This document shows, piece after piece, positions 6,928 through 14,729 of a stretch of 35,042 nt of DNA. Origin of the DNA: Lachnospiraceae bacterium (GTDB taxonomy: Bacteria > Bacillota > Clostridia > Lachnospirales > Lachnospiraceae); contig DLZQ01000086.1 of assembly GCA_003447295.1 (NCBI GenBank), positions 13,352 to 48,393 on the forward strand, in the 5' to 3' direction. Position numbers and translations under genes: made by a program. The notes under the pieces were generated by a model. That model did no database searches. It saw only the letters and a program-made list of their open reading frames with translations, and was not told the origin of the DNA. Within the stretch, counting starts at the first letter, position 1; each line of letters opens with the position of its first letter.

Positions 6928-7818
6928 TCAACAATTTTCGTGTGATGAATGCATTTTTTCTGCTATTTTCATGCCTTCTTCCGTACGTGCCAGTCCACCA
7001 AGTGCTGTTTCCCGCAGGGAAGCATCCATTTTATCTCCCACTTCTTTCATGGCATCCATGACCTGATCCGGAGGGATACGGCTTGTAATTCCCGCCATAG
7101 CCATATCTGCAGCAGACATAGCATTCACCGTGCCGATCACATTGCGCTTTACACAGGGGACCTCCACCAGTCCTGCCACCGGATCACACACCAGTCCCAG
7201 CAGATTTTTCATGGCCATAGCCGCTGCAGTCGCGATCTGTGTGCAGTCACCGCCCTGGAGATATACCAGTGCTCCGGCTGCCATGGAACTGGCCGCTCCG
7301 ATCTCCGCCTGGCATCCGCCCGCCGCTCCGCTGATGGAAGAACGGGCGGCTATGATCTGCCCGATTCCCGCCGCCACATACATGGCTTTCAGGATTTTAT
7401 CGGTATCCTTGCATCGCTTCTGAAAATAAGGTACCAGCACCGCAGGCAATACTCCGCAGGCTCCCGCCGTAGGTGCCGCTACAATACGTTTCATGCAGGC
7501 ATTGGATTCTCCCATCTGCAAAGCTCCCGCAATGCAGGTGTCCACATATTCCCCACACAGTGACGGGATCCCGGCGCTGTGGATATATTCCTCCATTCGT
7601 CTGCCGTCGCCGCCCACAAGCCCGCTGGAAGAGTTCAGATTTCCTTCGTAAGTGGCTGCCGCAAGTAACATGGCATCCCAGGTGGCACGCATGTGTTCCA
7701 TGCTGTCCTCTTCGGATACATTCCGCTCCGCCATATCGTCCTCTAAGATCACCTGCCAGAATTCTTTTTCTTCTGTATGACATTTCTGCAATACCTGCTC
7801 AAACGACTGATAAGACAT
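6928..7818 (-). CDS. sdaAA: L-serine dehydratase, iron-sulfur-dependent, alpha subunit
   Basis: This 296-residue catalytic subunit deaminates L-serine to pyruvate and ammonia using an oxygen-labile 4Fe-4S cluster. Conserved cysteine motifs are visible: CGEYVDTC, TAGACGVLPAVL and CDPVAGLVEVPC. The glycine/alanine-rich GAAGGCQAEIGAASSMAA segment is typical. The gene follows sdaAB by 2 bp in the split two-subunit arrangement of Firmicutes and is the last gene of the run starting at aroB. Confidence 0.95.
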   Translation of the reverse strand: MSYQSFEQVLQKCHTEEKEFWQVILEDDMAERNVSEEDSMEHMRATWDAMLLAAATYEGNLNSSSGLVGGDGRRMEEYIHSAGIPSLCGEYVDTCIAGALQMGESNACMKRIVAAPTAGACGVLPAVLVPYFQKRCKDTDKILKAMYVAAGIGQIIAARSSISGAAGGCQAEIGAASSMAAGALVYLQGGDCTQIATAAAMAMKNLLGLVCDPVAGLVEVPCVKRNVIGTVNAMSAADMAMAGITSRIPPDQVMDAMKEVGDKMDASLRETALGGLARTEEGMKIAEKMHSSHENC

Positions 7819-7820
7819 GC

Positions 7821-8483
7821 TTAATCCTCCACATTGATATATGTCACCTTAATGATGCCGTCAAGCTGCTCCAGCCATTCCACGGAATCCTGCGGCACTT
7901 CCTGATCCGTCTCTATGACCATAACTGCATAACCGCCTCTTTTATCCCGGTACAGCTGCAAGGTTGCGATATTGACATTTCTCTCCGCCAGCATGCTTGT
8001 CACCTGTGCCACATGTCCGGGCTGATCCACGTTGTGTACGATCAAGGTGGGCTTTTCCGCGGTGAAATTCACTTCGATGCCGTCTAATTTTGCGATCAGG
8101 ATCCGACCGCCACCGATGGAAGCTGCCTGAACCTCTATTTTCCGTCCGTGTTCTCCGGTCAGCCGCAGAACCGCAGTATTCGGATGTGCATCTTTTAGGG
8201 TAACCGTGGAAAAAGTAAACTCCATTCCGGCCTTTTTTGCCAGGGCAAAGCTGTCGGGGATCCGGATATCGTCCGGATGCATCCCCAAAAGTCCGGCGAT
8301 CAATGCTTTGTCCGTACCGTGTCCGATTCCCGTGGTAGCAAAGGAACCATGCAGAAGGATCTCGGCCTTCATCACATGGTCCTGAAGTAATTTTTCTGAA
8401 ATATATCCGATCCGGACAGCTCCCGCAGTATGGGAACTGCTGGGGCCGACCATCACAGGTCCTAGAATGTCAAACAGATTCAT
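7821..8483 (-). CDS. sdaAB: L-serine dehydratase, iron-sulfur-dependent, beta subunit
   Basis: This 220-residue partner of SdaAA begins MNLFDILGPVMVGPSSSHTAGA, the classic beta-domain start with the SSSHTAG motif. The C-terminal 70 or so residues form an ACT domain (LIVHNVDQPGHVAQVTSML), which in this family is linked to serine sensing. A GTG start at 8501 is possible. I chose ATG 8483 because GAGG lies 5 nt upstream and the protein then begins at the family consensus. It follows the RluD-type gene directly. Confidence 0.94.
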   Translation of the reverse strand: MNLFDILGPVMVGPSSSHTAGAVRIGYISEKLLQDHVMKAEILLHGSFATTGIGHGTDKALIAGLLGMHPDDIRIPDSFALAKKAGMEFTFSTVTLKDAHPNTAVLRLTGEHGRKIEVQAASIGGGRILIAKLDGIEVNFTAEKPTLIVHNVDQPGHVAQVTSMLAERNVNIATLQLYRDKRGGYAVMVIETDQEVPQDSVEWLEQLDGIIKVTYINVED

Positions 8484-8497
8484 AAACGCCTCATTTC

Positions 8498-9409
8498 TCA
8501 CACCAATACTGTCAGAAGATGTTCAAAATATTCCGGCAGAGGTGCGTCGATCTCCAGATATTCTCCGGTCGTAGGATGTATAAATCCCAGAGTCTTGGCG
8601 TGAAGTGTCTGCCCTTGCAATTTAAAAGGGCTTTTCCGATTGGAATACACCTCATCTCCCAGAAGCGGATGTCCGATACTTGCCATATGCACACGGATCT
8701 GATGCGTTCGACCGGTCTCCAGTACACACTCTATATAAGTATATCCCTGAAACCGCTGCAATACACGATAATGCGTCACTGCCCGTTTTCCGTTCTGAGG
8801 ATTCACCGCCATCTTCTTCCGGTCATTTGGATGTCTGCCAATGGGCTGATCGATAGTGCCTTCCTCCTGCTTCAGTTCTCCGAAGCAGATGGCCCGGTAT
8901 CGTCTGTTGATCGAATGCTCTTTTAGCTGCTCCGCAATGCATCGGTGAGCTTTATCGTTCTTACACGCAATCACGGATCCTGTGGTATCTCTGTCAATGC
9001 GATGGACAATGCCGGGACGAAGTACGCCGTTGATTCCGGATAAATCTTTACCGCAATGATACATCAGTGCATTGACCAATGTCCCTGTATAATGTCCTGC
9101 CGCCGGATGCACTACCATTCCCTTAGGCTTATTCACCACGATCAGATCCGCATCCTCATACAAAATATCAAGCGGAATGTTCTCCGGCTCAATATCCGGC
9201 TCTACTGACTCCGGAACGGAAAATACCACCTCATCATCGCATTTGACACGATAGCTTCCCTTCACGGGCTTACCGTTTACCAGGACATTGCCTTCCTTGA
9301 TCAGTTTCTGTATAAACGAACGGGACAGATTCTCTACCAGCAGACTCATACACTTGTCGATCCGTTCGTCTTCCGTTTCTTCCGTAATCTGAAATCGGAG
9401 TTCTTCCAT
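8498..9409 (-). CDS. RluA/RluD family 23S rRNA pseudouridine synthase
   Basis: This 303-residue RNA-modifying enzyme has an N-terminal S4 RNA-binding domain (about 13-75: RIDKCMSLLVENLSRSFIQKLI) and a RluA-type catalytic domain. The active-site motif HRIDRDTTG contains the nucleophilic Asp. LETGRTHQIRVHMASIGHPLLGD is the conserved uridine-binding region. The S4 domain and the position after lspA match RluD, which modifies helix 69, but the exact target cannot be proved from sequence. It lies 11 bp after lspA. Confidence 0.92.
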   Translation of the reverse strand: MEELRFQITEETEDERIDKCMSLLVENLSRSFIQKLIKEGNVLVNGKPVKGSYRVKCDDEVVFSVPESVEPDIEPENIPLDILYEDADLIVVNKPKGMVVHPAAGHYTGTLVNALMYHCGKDLSGINGVLRPGIVHRIDRDTTGSVIACKNDKAHRCIAEQLKEHSINRRYRAICFGELKQEEGTIDQPIGRHPNDRKKMAVNPQNGKRAVTHYRVLQRFQGYTYIECVLETGRTHQIRVHMASIGHPLLGDEVYSNRKSPFKLQGQTLHAKTLGFIHPTTGEYLEIDAPLPEYFEHLLTVLV

Positions 9410-9420
9410 TGTTCTCTCTC

Positions 9421-9957
9421 CTATTTCATCTCCCGATAACGGTTCTGCTTAAAATTAAGGAACTCCAGATCCTTTTCCTTATAAACAAACAAAAACAGAA
9501 TAAACAGACCGATCGTAGCGACTACCACATAGATATCCGCCACATTGAAAATCGGGTAATTGATCAATACAAAAGAAATAAAATCCACCACATAATCCAG
9601 GCGGAATCTGTCGATCATATTTCCGATGCCACCGGCAATGATCACCGCAAGCAGAATATGAACGATACGGAATTTCTTCTGTTCTGGAAGCTTGAGCAGG
9701 AAAAATAAAAGCACTGCCAGGAATACGATCCCAACGAACAGAATAAATACTTTCTGATTCTGCAGCATTCCGAAAGCAGAGCCTCTGTTCTCCAGATACT
9801 GCAGTTCCAGTACGCCGTCAATGAGTACATACGGTGCCTGACCCTTCAGATGTACAACAGCCAGATGTTTCGTGAATTGATCAAACACTAAAAGTACCGC
9901 AGCGATCAGCATATCTATAAGCAACATAATCATACGACTCTTTTTTTCTTTATTCAT
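9421..9957 (-). CDS. lspA: Lipoprotein signal peptidase II
   Basis: This 178-residue membrane aspartic protease cleaves prolipoproteins after lipidation, such as the two lipoproteins in this window. There are four predicted transmembrane helices. Family motifs are FDQFTKHLA, LENRGSAFGM, GGIGNMIDRFRLDYVVDFI (first catalytic Asp) and the second Asp in FNVADIYVVVA. Earlier in-frame ATGs exist up to 10029. I chose 9957 because GAAGAGG lies 7 nt upstream and the length fits the family. The start overlaps the aroB 3' end by 8 bp. A charged tail after the last helix (KEKDLEFLNFKQNRYREMK) is slightly long. Confidence 0.93.
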   Translation of the reverse strand: MNKEKKSRMIMLLIDMLIAAVLLVFDQFTKHLAVVHLKGQAPYVLIDGVLELQYLENRGSAFGMLQNQKVFILFVGIVFLAVLLFFLLKLPEQKKFRIVHILLAVIIAGGIGNMIDRFRLDYVVDFISFVLINYPIFNVADIYVVVATIGLFILFLFVYKEKDLEFLNFKQNRYREMK

Positions 9958-11059
9958 GGGCATCCTCTTCACTAAAATTGATTTCTTCGATCGCAGCCAG
10001 GATCTCATCATCTGTAACGGTTCTGTCAATGACTGCCTTACCGATCTTTTTAAGCAGAATAAATTTAATCGTACCGGCTTCCATCTTTTTATCGGATCTG
10101 GTTAGCTTCAGGATCTCCTGCGGATCAATATCGTCCACGGAGATCGGAAGATAAAACGGTACGAACATATCGCGGATCTCATAGAATTCTTCCATGCTGA
10201 GCATTTCCTTTTTCCAGGAAATATATGCCGCTGCCACCGTACCAAGGGCAACACATTCGCCGTGATACAGCTCAAAATTCTTGTATTTTTCAATGGCATG
10301 TCCGATGGTATGTCCCAGATTAAGGAGTGCCCGGTCTCCCTGCTCGGTAGGATCCTTCTCTACAACCATTTTTTTGATGGAGCAGGTACGCATGACCATC
10401 TCTTCCAAAGTGGCAGGATCTCTCTCGCAGATCTCATACATATTCTCGATCAGCCACTCGTAAAATAAAGCATCTTTGATCAAAGCAGATTTCATGACTT
10501 CCGCAAAACCGGAATAGAACTGTCTCTCTTCCAGTGTCTTAAGTACCGACAGGTTCATATATACCAGTCTGGGCATTTTGAAAGCGCCGACCATGTTCTT
10601 ATAGCTGTCAAAATCCACGCCGGTCTTGCCGCCGATGGAACTGTCCACCTGCGCCAGCAAAGTAGTCGGAATCTGCACAAAATCAATGCCTCTTAAATAC
10701 GTTGCCGCAACGAAACCGGTCAGATCGCCGGTCACACCGCCGCCGAGTGCCAACAGCATATCCTTTCTGTCAAAGCCCTCTTCGATCAGAAAACGATATA
10801 CATCCTTTACCGTCTCCAGATTCTTATTTTCCTCTCCTGCAGGAAATGCATATTTTACGATCTTACGGCATTTTCCTTCCAAAAGTTCTGAAACCTGTGC
10901 TCCGTACAATTCATCCACGGTAGAATCTGTGACGATGCATAATTTCTTCTCGGCAGCGCCCAGTTCCTCCAGTTCTTCCCATAAGCCGTCAAAAGACTTC
11001 TGAAATACAATATCATAACAAGGCTTTTTGTTATAAAGCACCGGTAATCTCTGTGCCAT
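9950..11059 (-). CDS. aroB: 3-dehydroquinate synthase
   Basis: AroB makes 3-dehydroquinate from DAHP, the second step of the shikimate pathway, using NAD and a divalent metal. The 369-residue protein has the NAD-binding GGGVTGDLTGFVAATY segment, TTLLAQVDSSIGGKTGVD, and the metal-site histidines in LNLGHTIGHAIE and YHGECVALG. An ATG at 11107 is in frame, but 11059 has a strong GGAGG 8 nt upstream and gives family-like length. A terminator lies just upstream, and no promoter is visible between it and the start. Confidence 0.93.
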   Translation of the reverse strand: MAQRLPVLYNKKPCYDIVFQKSFDGLWEELEELGAAEKKLCIVTDSTVDELYGAQVSELLEGKCRKIVKYAFPAGEENKNLETVKDVYRFLIEEGFDRKDMLLALGGGVTGDLTGFVAATYLRGIDFVQIPTTLLAQVDSSIGGKTGVDFDSYKNMVGAFKMPRLVYMNLSVLKTLEERQFYSGFAEVMKSALIKDALFYEWLIENMYEICERDPATLEEMVMRTCSIKKMVVEKDPTEQGDRALLNLGHTIGHAIEKYKNFELYHGECVALGTVAAAYISWKKEMLSMEEFYEIRDMFVPFYLPISVDDIDPQEILKLTRSDKKMEAGTIKFILLKKIGKAVIDRTVTDDEILAAIEEINFSEEDAHE

Positions 11060-11116
11060 GTTTTCACCCTCCGGTCTGATTCCAAACCGTTCTTTCTGTG
11101 TTTTCATTCTTTTCTT

Positions 11117-11150
11117 TTAAAAAACTTCCTACAGCCCGCTGCAGGAAGTT
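11117..11150 (-). terminator. Intrinsic terminator between sepF and aroB
   Basis: A 12-bp stem (11123-11134 with 11139-11150, one G-U pair, 4-nt loop) is followed on the minus strand by TTTT and then an A-rich stretch. It lies 17 bp after the sepF stop and only 12-60 bp before the possible aroB starts. Confidence 0.75.
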
Positions 11151-11166
11151 ATCCGTTTATGACATT

Positions 11167-11703
11167 TTATGACATTCCGTTGTTAATAGGCATTTCAAAG
11201 GATCCGGCACCGCCGAAAATATCCTGGAAATCACCGGAGATATCTACACTTGCCGGTGTGATGATAAAAATATAATGCGATATTTTCTGTAAATTACCGG
11301 AGATTGCAAAGCAGGATCCGGAAGTGAAATCAATGATCCTCTGTGCGATATCCACATCCAGGCCTTCCAGATTCAGTACCACTGTCCGGTTCGCCAGAAG
11401 TGTCTCGGTAATCTCCCGTGCATCCTCTACGGAAGTAGGTTTGATCACACAGACTTCCATGCCGGTTCCGGGCATTTTCTTGGTAACGGTACGATGGATC
11501 GGAGTAACCTTGGGCTGTGAAGTACGCTTTCCCTTATCATCCAGATCTTCCTCATCCTGTGCCTGCTGTCTGTTCTTGGCAGTGCCAAACTTTTTCACAG
11601 GCTCTACTTCTTCCTCATCATCCAGATAATCATCATCATAGAAACCTTCATCTTCTTCATCGTTCAGTTTCATATAATTCAGGAACTTATCCATTACACC
11701 CAT
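11167..11703 (-). CDS. sepF: Cell division protein SepF
   Basis: SepF is a membrane-anchored partner of FtsZ that aligns Z-ring filaments and septum shape. The 178-residue protein starts with the amphipathic membrane-binding helix MGVMDKFLNYMKL. An acidic linker follows (EDEGFYDDDYLDDEEE) and then a basic stretch. The core domain, about residues 83-170, includes EVCVIKPTSVEDAREI, RTVVLNLEGLD and RIIDFTSGSCFAISG. The ribosome binding site is AAAGGAGAC. It follows yggS as in the Firmicute ylmE-ylmF order, but ylmG, ylmH and divIVA do not follow; aroB does. Confidence 0.94.
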   Translation of the reverse strand: MGVMDKFLNYMKLNDEEDEGFYDDDYLDDEEEVEPVKKFGTAKNRQQAQDEEDLDDKGKRTSQPKVTPIHRTVTKKMPGTGMEVCVIKPTSVEDAREITETLLANRTVVLNLEGLDVDIAQRIIDFTSGSCFAISGNLQKISHYIFIITPASVDISGDFQDIFGGAGSFEMPINNGMS

Positions 11704-11745
11704 GCTTACGAGTCTCCTTTATTAAAATCTTCTTAAAAATATTCT

Positions 11746-12474
11746 TTATATCGTCTTACTGTAATCTCGCTCTCCGAATATACCGGTTCCGACTCTGACG
11801 ATTGTAGCGCCTTCCTGTACTGCCACTGTATAATCTCCCGTCATCCCCATGGAAAGTACGCTCATAGACACATTATCGATGTTTTTATTTCCGATGTCAA
11901 CAGCTAATTGCCTAAGTTTCCGAAAATATGTCCTGTTTTCCTCCGGGTCTTCCACAAAAGGTGCGATGGTCATAAGTCCCTTAATATGTACACCGGGTAA
12001 CAACGAAATATCGCGAACCAGTTTTTCGGTCTCTTCTGTTGTAGTGCCGAACTTACTCTCTTCCTGTGCCACATTGACTTCGATCAGAATATTGACTTCT
12101 ACCTGCTTCTTCACAGCCTCCCTGCTGATCTCCTCTGCCAGTCTGAGACTGTCCACACTGTGGATCAGGTAGACCTTATCCACAATATATTTTACTTTAT
12201 TGCGCTGTAAGTGTCCGATCAGGTGCCATCTGATATCCGAAGGCAGCTGTGGTATCTTGTCCACCAGTTCCTGTACTTTATTCTCTCCGAAGTCCCTGGC
12301 ACCCGCATGGTAGACGTCCATAAGCATGTCCACCGGCTTTGTCTTGCTTACCGCAAGCAGGGTCACTTCCCGCTCCGATCTGCCAGCCTTCTCACAGGCT
12401 TTTCTGATATTTTCTTTTACCGTATTATAATTTTGTGTCAGTTCTATACTTTGTATGGTCTGTTCTGCTCCCAT
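11746..12474 (-). CDS. YggS family pyridoxal phosphate homeostasis protein
   Basis: This 242-residue TIM-barrel protein carries PLP and buffers the cellular PLP pool, with effects on amino acid metabolism. The PLP lysine is in VTLLAVSKTKP. Other signatures are GARDFGENKVQEL, WHLIGHLQRNKVKYI, VNVAQEESKFG and the C-terminal SMGMTGDYTVAVQEGATIVRVG. In Firmicutes the orthologue is YlmE, encoded next to sepF as here, although a direct division role is not proved. There is a 27-bp gap from the HlyD-like gene. Confidence 0.94.
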   Translation of the reverse strand: MGAEQTIQSIELTQNYNTVKENIRKACEKAGRSEREVTLLAVSKTKPVDMLMDVYHAGARDFGENKVQELVDKIPQLPSDIRWHLIGHLQRNKVKYIVDKVYLIHSVDSLRLAEEISREAVKKQVEVNILIEVNVAQEESKFGTTTEETEKLVRDISLLPGVHIKGLMTIAPFVEDPEENRTYFRKLRQLAVDIGNKNIDNVSMSVLSMGMTGDYTVAVQEGATIVRVGTGIFGERDYSKTI

Positions 12475-12501
12475 TTCTGTCCACCGTCCTTTCTGTCACC
12501 T

Positions 12502-14115
12502 TTAAGCTTCCGGGGTATTCTCCGGTTCAACACTGTTTTCCGGTTCCGGGCTGTTCTCCGTCGTTTCCCCGGAAGTCTCTGCCGTCGATTCCGTCTGTGT
12601 CTCCTCTGTACCTGCCGGAACAGTTTCCTCCGATGTATCTGTTGGCTCTGTCGCTACCATATTGTCCGTGGATGCATCTGTTTTGCTGCTGTCTGTCTTC
12701 CGGATGTTGGTAATGATCTGGTCATCCGATACTGCGGATCCGTCCAGCACAATATAATCATATACATTCAGTCCATAGGTCGTATTCGCCTTTACAATAG
12801 AGTATTCATCATTCTGATACAGGATGTTGATCTGCTTGAAATCCGCATATCCTTTATTTACATTATATACCCCGATCAGAGTGGCACGTTTGCTTACCGT
12901 ATAGGTATCCTGGCTGTTCGTCTTATACAGGACATCTCCCGTCTTAAGTACGGAAGTATCCATATAATACACACCTTCCGTCTCGTCATAGCTGTATGCA
13001 TCCGTCTCCACGAATTCACTGGATATATTACCGTTTTCCAGATAGCACTGTCTGATGACGCCCTGGGTCCCCGCATTTTCATCCGTCGTAACGAAGTCTT
13101 CGTCAATCAGGAAAAATTCCTTCTCCACGATAGAGGAATTCGGGATCTTTAGTCCCGTCTCATCGTTTAAGATCAGTTCAATATCCAGAAACCGATCGGA
13201 TACAAACGTTACCATAGAATTGGTAAAGGTAAGAGATAGAAAAGTGTTCCCATCACTTCCGGTGAACAGCTTCGCCTGCCCCCAGGATTCATACTGGTTC
13301 TTCAGAAAACGGACCTTTACATAATCTTCCTGCTGAATCTGGGCACCACGCTGCGCATCTATGGGGATCACAACAGACCAGTTTTCATCCGTGGACAGCT
13401 TATATACCGGGTCTCCTACCGCCATCAGTTCGTTACCCAGCATCTGCTTTTTCTCATAATCTTTATTGTCGAATACTGCTTCTGTCACCGCATCCACGGT
13501 CAGATCTTCGTATCCGTCGGTCCAGTATGCCACGATTCCCGTCTCCGGGGCATAGCAGAAGTTCACGATATTGGCGGCTGAACCACCGTTTTCGTTTTCA
13601 ATGCTCTGCAGCATATTGACATTCGCCAGCTTCAATACTGTATTTTTTAACGAATATTTGAAATCATAGGTATTCTCGTAGTTCCTGTCATCATACCCAT
13701 GCATAAAATTCACGATCTCATTTCGAAATTCCGAAAGTTCCTGATTGCTCAGAGTATTCTCTCCCAGACTGGCATCTTCCAGTTCCTGACTTAATCTTCC
13801 GGTCTCGTCTACGATATATACCGTATCTCCTTTGGCGACACGTTCGCCCTCTCTTGCATAAAAATTTACATATCCCGCCGTATCGGTGTTCACGACACTC
13901 TCACTGCGGATAGCGATCCCACGGTAAATATTGTTCGTAGCCAGGGATCCTTCCGTTACTTCATAACGGACAATATGATCCGTCTGGTAATACATGATCA
14001 CACAGATGATCACATAAATAAAAATAGCACCGAAGATCAGCATACCGATATTGAGGTTCAAAGGTTTTCTGTACTGTTTTACTTTATTATTTTTAGATTT
14101 TCGCTGCTGTGCCAT
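12502..14115 (-). CDS. HlyD-like single-pass membrane protein ahead of yggS-sepF
   Basis: This 537-residue protein has a basic cytoplasmic N-terminus, one transmembrane helix at about 21-43, and a large extracellular part. That part resembles membrane-fusion (HlyD-type) adaptors: TEGSLATNNIYRGIAIRSE, then GYVNFYAREGERVAKGDTV at about 81-99, a lipoyl-like barrel half. A second barrel-like region is at 325-400. The last 60 or so residues (475-537) are a low-complexity Glu/Thr/Ser/Pro tail. No RND or ABC transporter gene is nearby, so a transport role is doubtful. The position upstream of yggS-sepF suggests an envelope or division role (inference). The start at 14115 has AAAGGAGG upstream; a longer frame to 14187 is rejected. 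Confidence 0.75.
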   Translation of the reverse strand: MAQQRKSKNNKVKQYRKPLNLNIGMLIFGAIFIYVIICVIMYYQTDHIVRYEVTEGSLATNNIYRGIAIRSESVVNTDTAGYVNFYAREGERVAKGDTVYIVDETGRLSQELEDASLGENTLSNQELSEFRNEIVNFMHGYDDRNYENTYDFKYSLKNTVLKLANVNMLQSIENENGGSAANIVNFCYAPETGIVAYWTDGYEDLTVDAVTEAVFDNKDYEKKQMLGNELMAVGDPVYKLSTDENWSVVIPIDAQRGAQIQQEDYVKVRFLKNQYESWGQAKLFTGSDGNTFLSLTFTNSMVTFVSDRFLDIELILNDETGLKIPNSSIVEKEFFLIDEDFVTTDENAGTQGVIRQCYLENGNISSEFVETDAYSYDETEGVYYMDTSVLKTGDVLYKTNSQDTYTVSKRATLIGVYNVNKGYADFKQINILYQNDEYSIVKANTTYGLNVYDYIVLDGSAVSDDQIITNIRKTDSSKTDASTDNMVATEPTDTSEETVPAGTEETQTESTAETSGETTENSPEPENSVEPENTPEA

Positions 14116-14154
14116 AAGAAAAACCTCCTTTCCTCTTTTTATCCTCTTACATTT

Positions 14155-14185
14155 GAGAAGCCCCGGTTGACATCCGAGGCTTCTC
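14155..14185 (-). other. Strong intercistronic hairpin between the P-loop and HlyD-like genes
   Basis: A 12-bp stem (14155-14166 with 14174-14185, one G-U pair) with a 7-nt loop lies in the 96-bp gap between the two genes. The next minus-strand bases are AAATGTAAG, with no T-run, so it is not a standard intrinsic terminator. It may act as an mRNA processing or stability element. Confidence 0.6.
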
Positions 14186-14211
14186 ATACGTGAAAATTAT
14201 AATACGTTTTC

Positions 14212-14631
14212 TTACAAAGATACGATGATCTTATCCTTAACAGCCTCCGGTAATTCGGATTCATCCATTGATACGCTGAGGATAAAATCTACCTGGAAGA
14301 AATCGCTCATTTTGTCCAGCTTCTCAATCACTGCGGAAATATCTTTGCCTTCCAGTGCTGCGATCTTCAAAAAGCTGTCAAAATACATCTGTTCCAGATC
14401 ATGATCCTGAGAAATGATACCGCATACGAACCCCAAAAATTCGCTTTCATTCTCGATCATATAGCGGGAAACGTCGATCAGACGCACCTTGTTGTTCAGT
14501 TCATACATATGTTTCGTACTTTTGTCCAGATATACGATACTGCCCGAAATATCCTTTACCTCGCTGTTCACTTTGTCCAACAGCTGTTTTGTCTTGCCCT
14601 TACCCTTTTTGCCTACAATCAACTGAACCAT
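14212..14631 (-). CDS. Small P-loop protein of unknown function
   Basis: This 139-residue soluble protein begins MVQLIVGKKGKGKTKQLL, a clean Walker A loop (G7-T14, GxxGxGKT) after a short beta strand. GSIVYLD at about 30-36 is a possible second strand ending in an acidic residue. The C-terminal VDFILSVSMDESELP looks like another core strand with polar residues. The protein is too short for a full AAA or RecA ATPase. I recognise no specific function; similar small proteins sometimes carry vague PilT-like names, which the sequence does not justify. It is first in the operon leading to the HlyD-like gene, yggS and sepF, with its own promoter and a GGAGG ribosome binding site. Confidence 0.8.
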   Translation of the reverse strand: MVQLIVGKKGKGKTKQLLDKVNSEVKDISGSIVYLDKSTKHMYELNNKVRLIDVSRYMIENESEFLGFVCGIISQDHDLEQMYFDSFLKIAALEGKDISAVIEKLDKMSDFFQVDFILSVSMDESELPEAVKDKIIVSL

Positions 14632-14687
14632 TGGTGTAACCCTCCTGTCGTAAAATTTATAGGAACTTCACGCAACCTATTTATTTT

Positions 14688-14716
14688 ATTATAGTTTATA
14701 TACCCTTAAAAAACAA
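14688..14716 (-). promoter_or_regulatory. Promoter of the P-loop/HlyD-like/yggS/sepF operon
   Basis: The minus strand has -35 TTGTTT (14711-14716), a 17-bp spacer and a perfect -10 TATAAT (14688-14693). The start is expected near 14681, about 50 nt before the P-loop gene. Confidence 0.75.
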
Positions 14717-14729
14717 CATCTATTTGTTG
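14711..14729 (-). terminator. Weak terminator spanning the dacF stop codon
   Basis: A 5-bp stem (CAACA 14725-14729 in minus reading with TGTTG 14714-14718), with the dacF TAG inside its 6-nt loop, runs into GTTTTTT. The stem is short, so termination is probably partial. The T-run doubles as the -35 of the next promoter. Confidence 0.35.

Noticed and set aside
12211..13152. 313-codon plus-strand frame opposite yggS and the HlyD-like gene
   Set aside because: It is rich in Cys, Arg, Ile and Phe, as expected of an antisense shadow, and has no domain or ribosome binding site. The opposing genes are well supported.
14167..14203. Plus-strand TTGACA and TATAAT between the P-loop and HlyD-like genes
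   Set aside because: The spacing is 25 bp, the -35 falls in a hairpin loop, and there is no plus-strand gene to serve.
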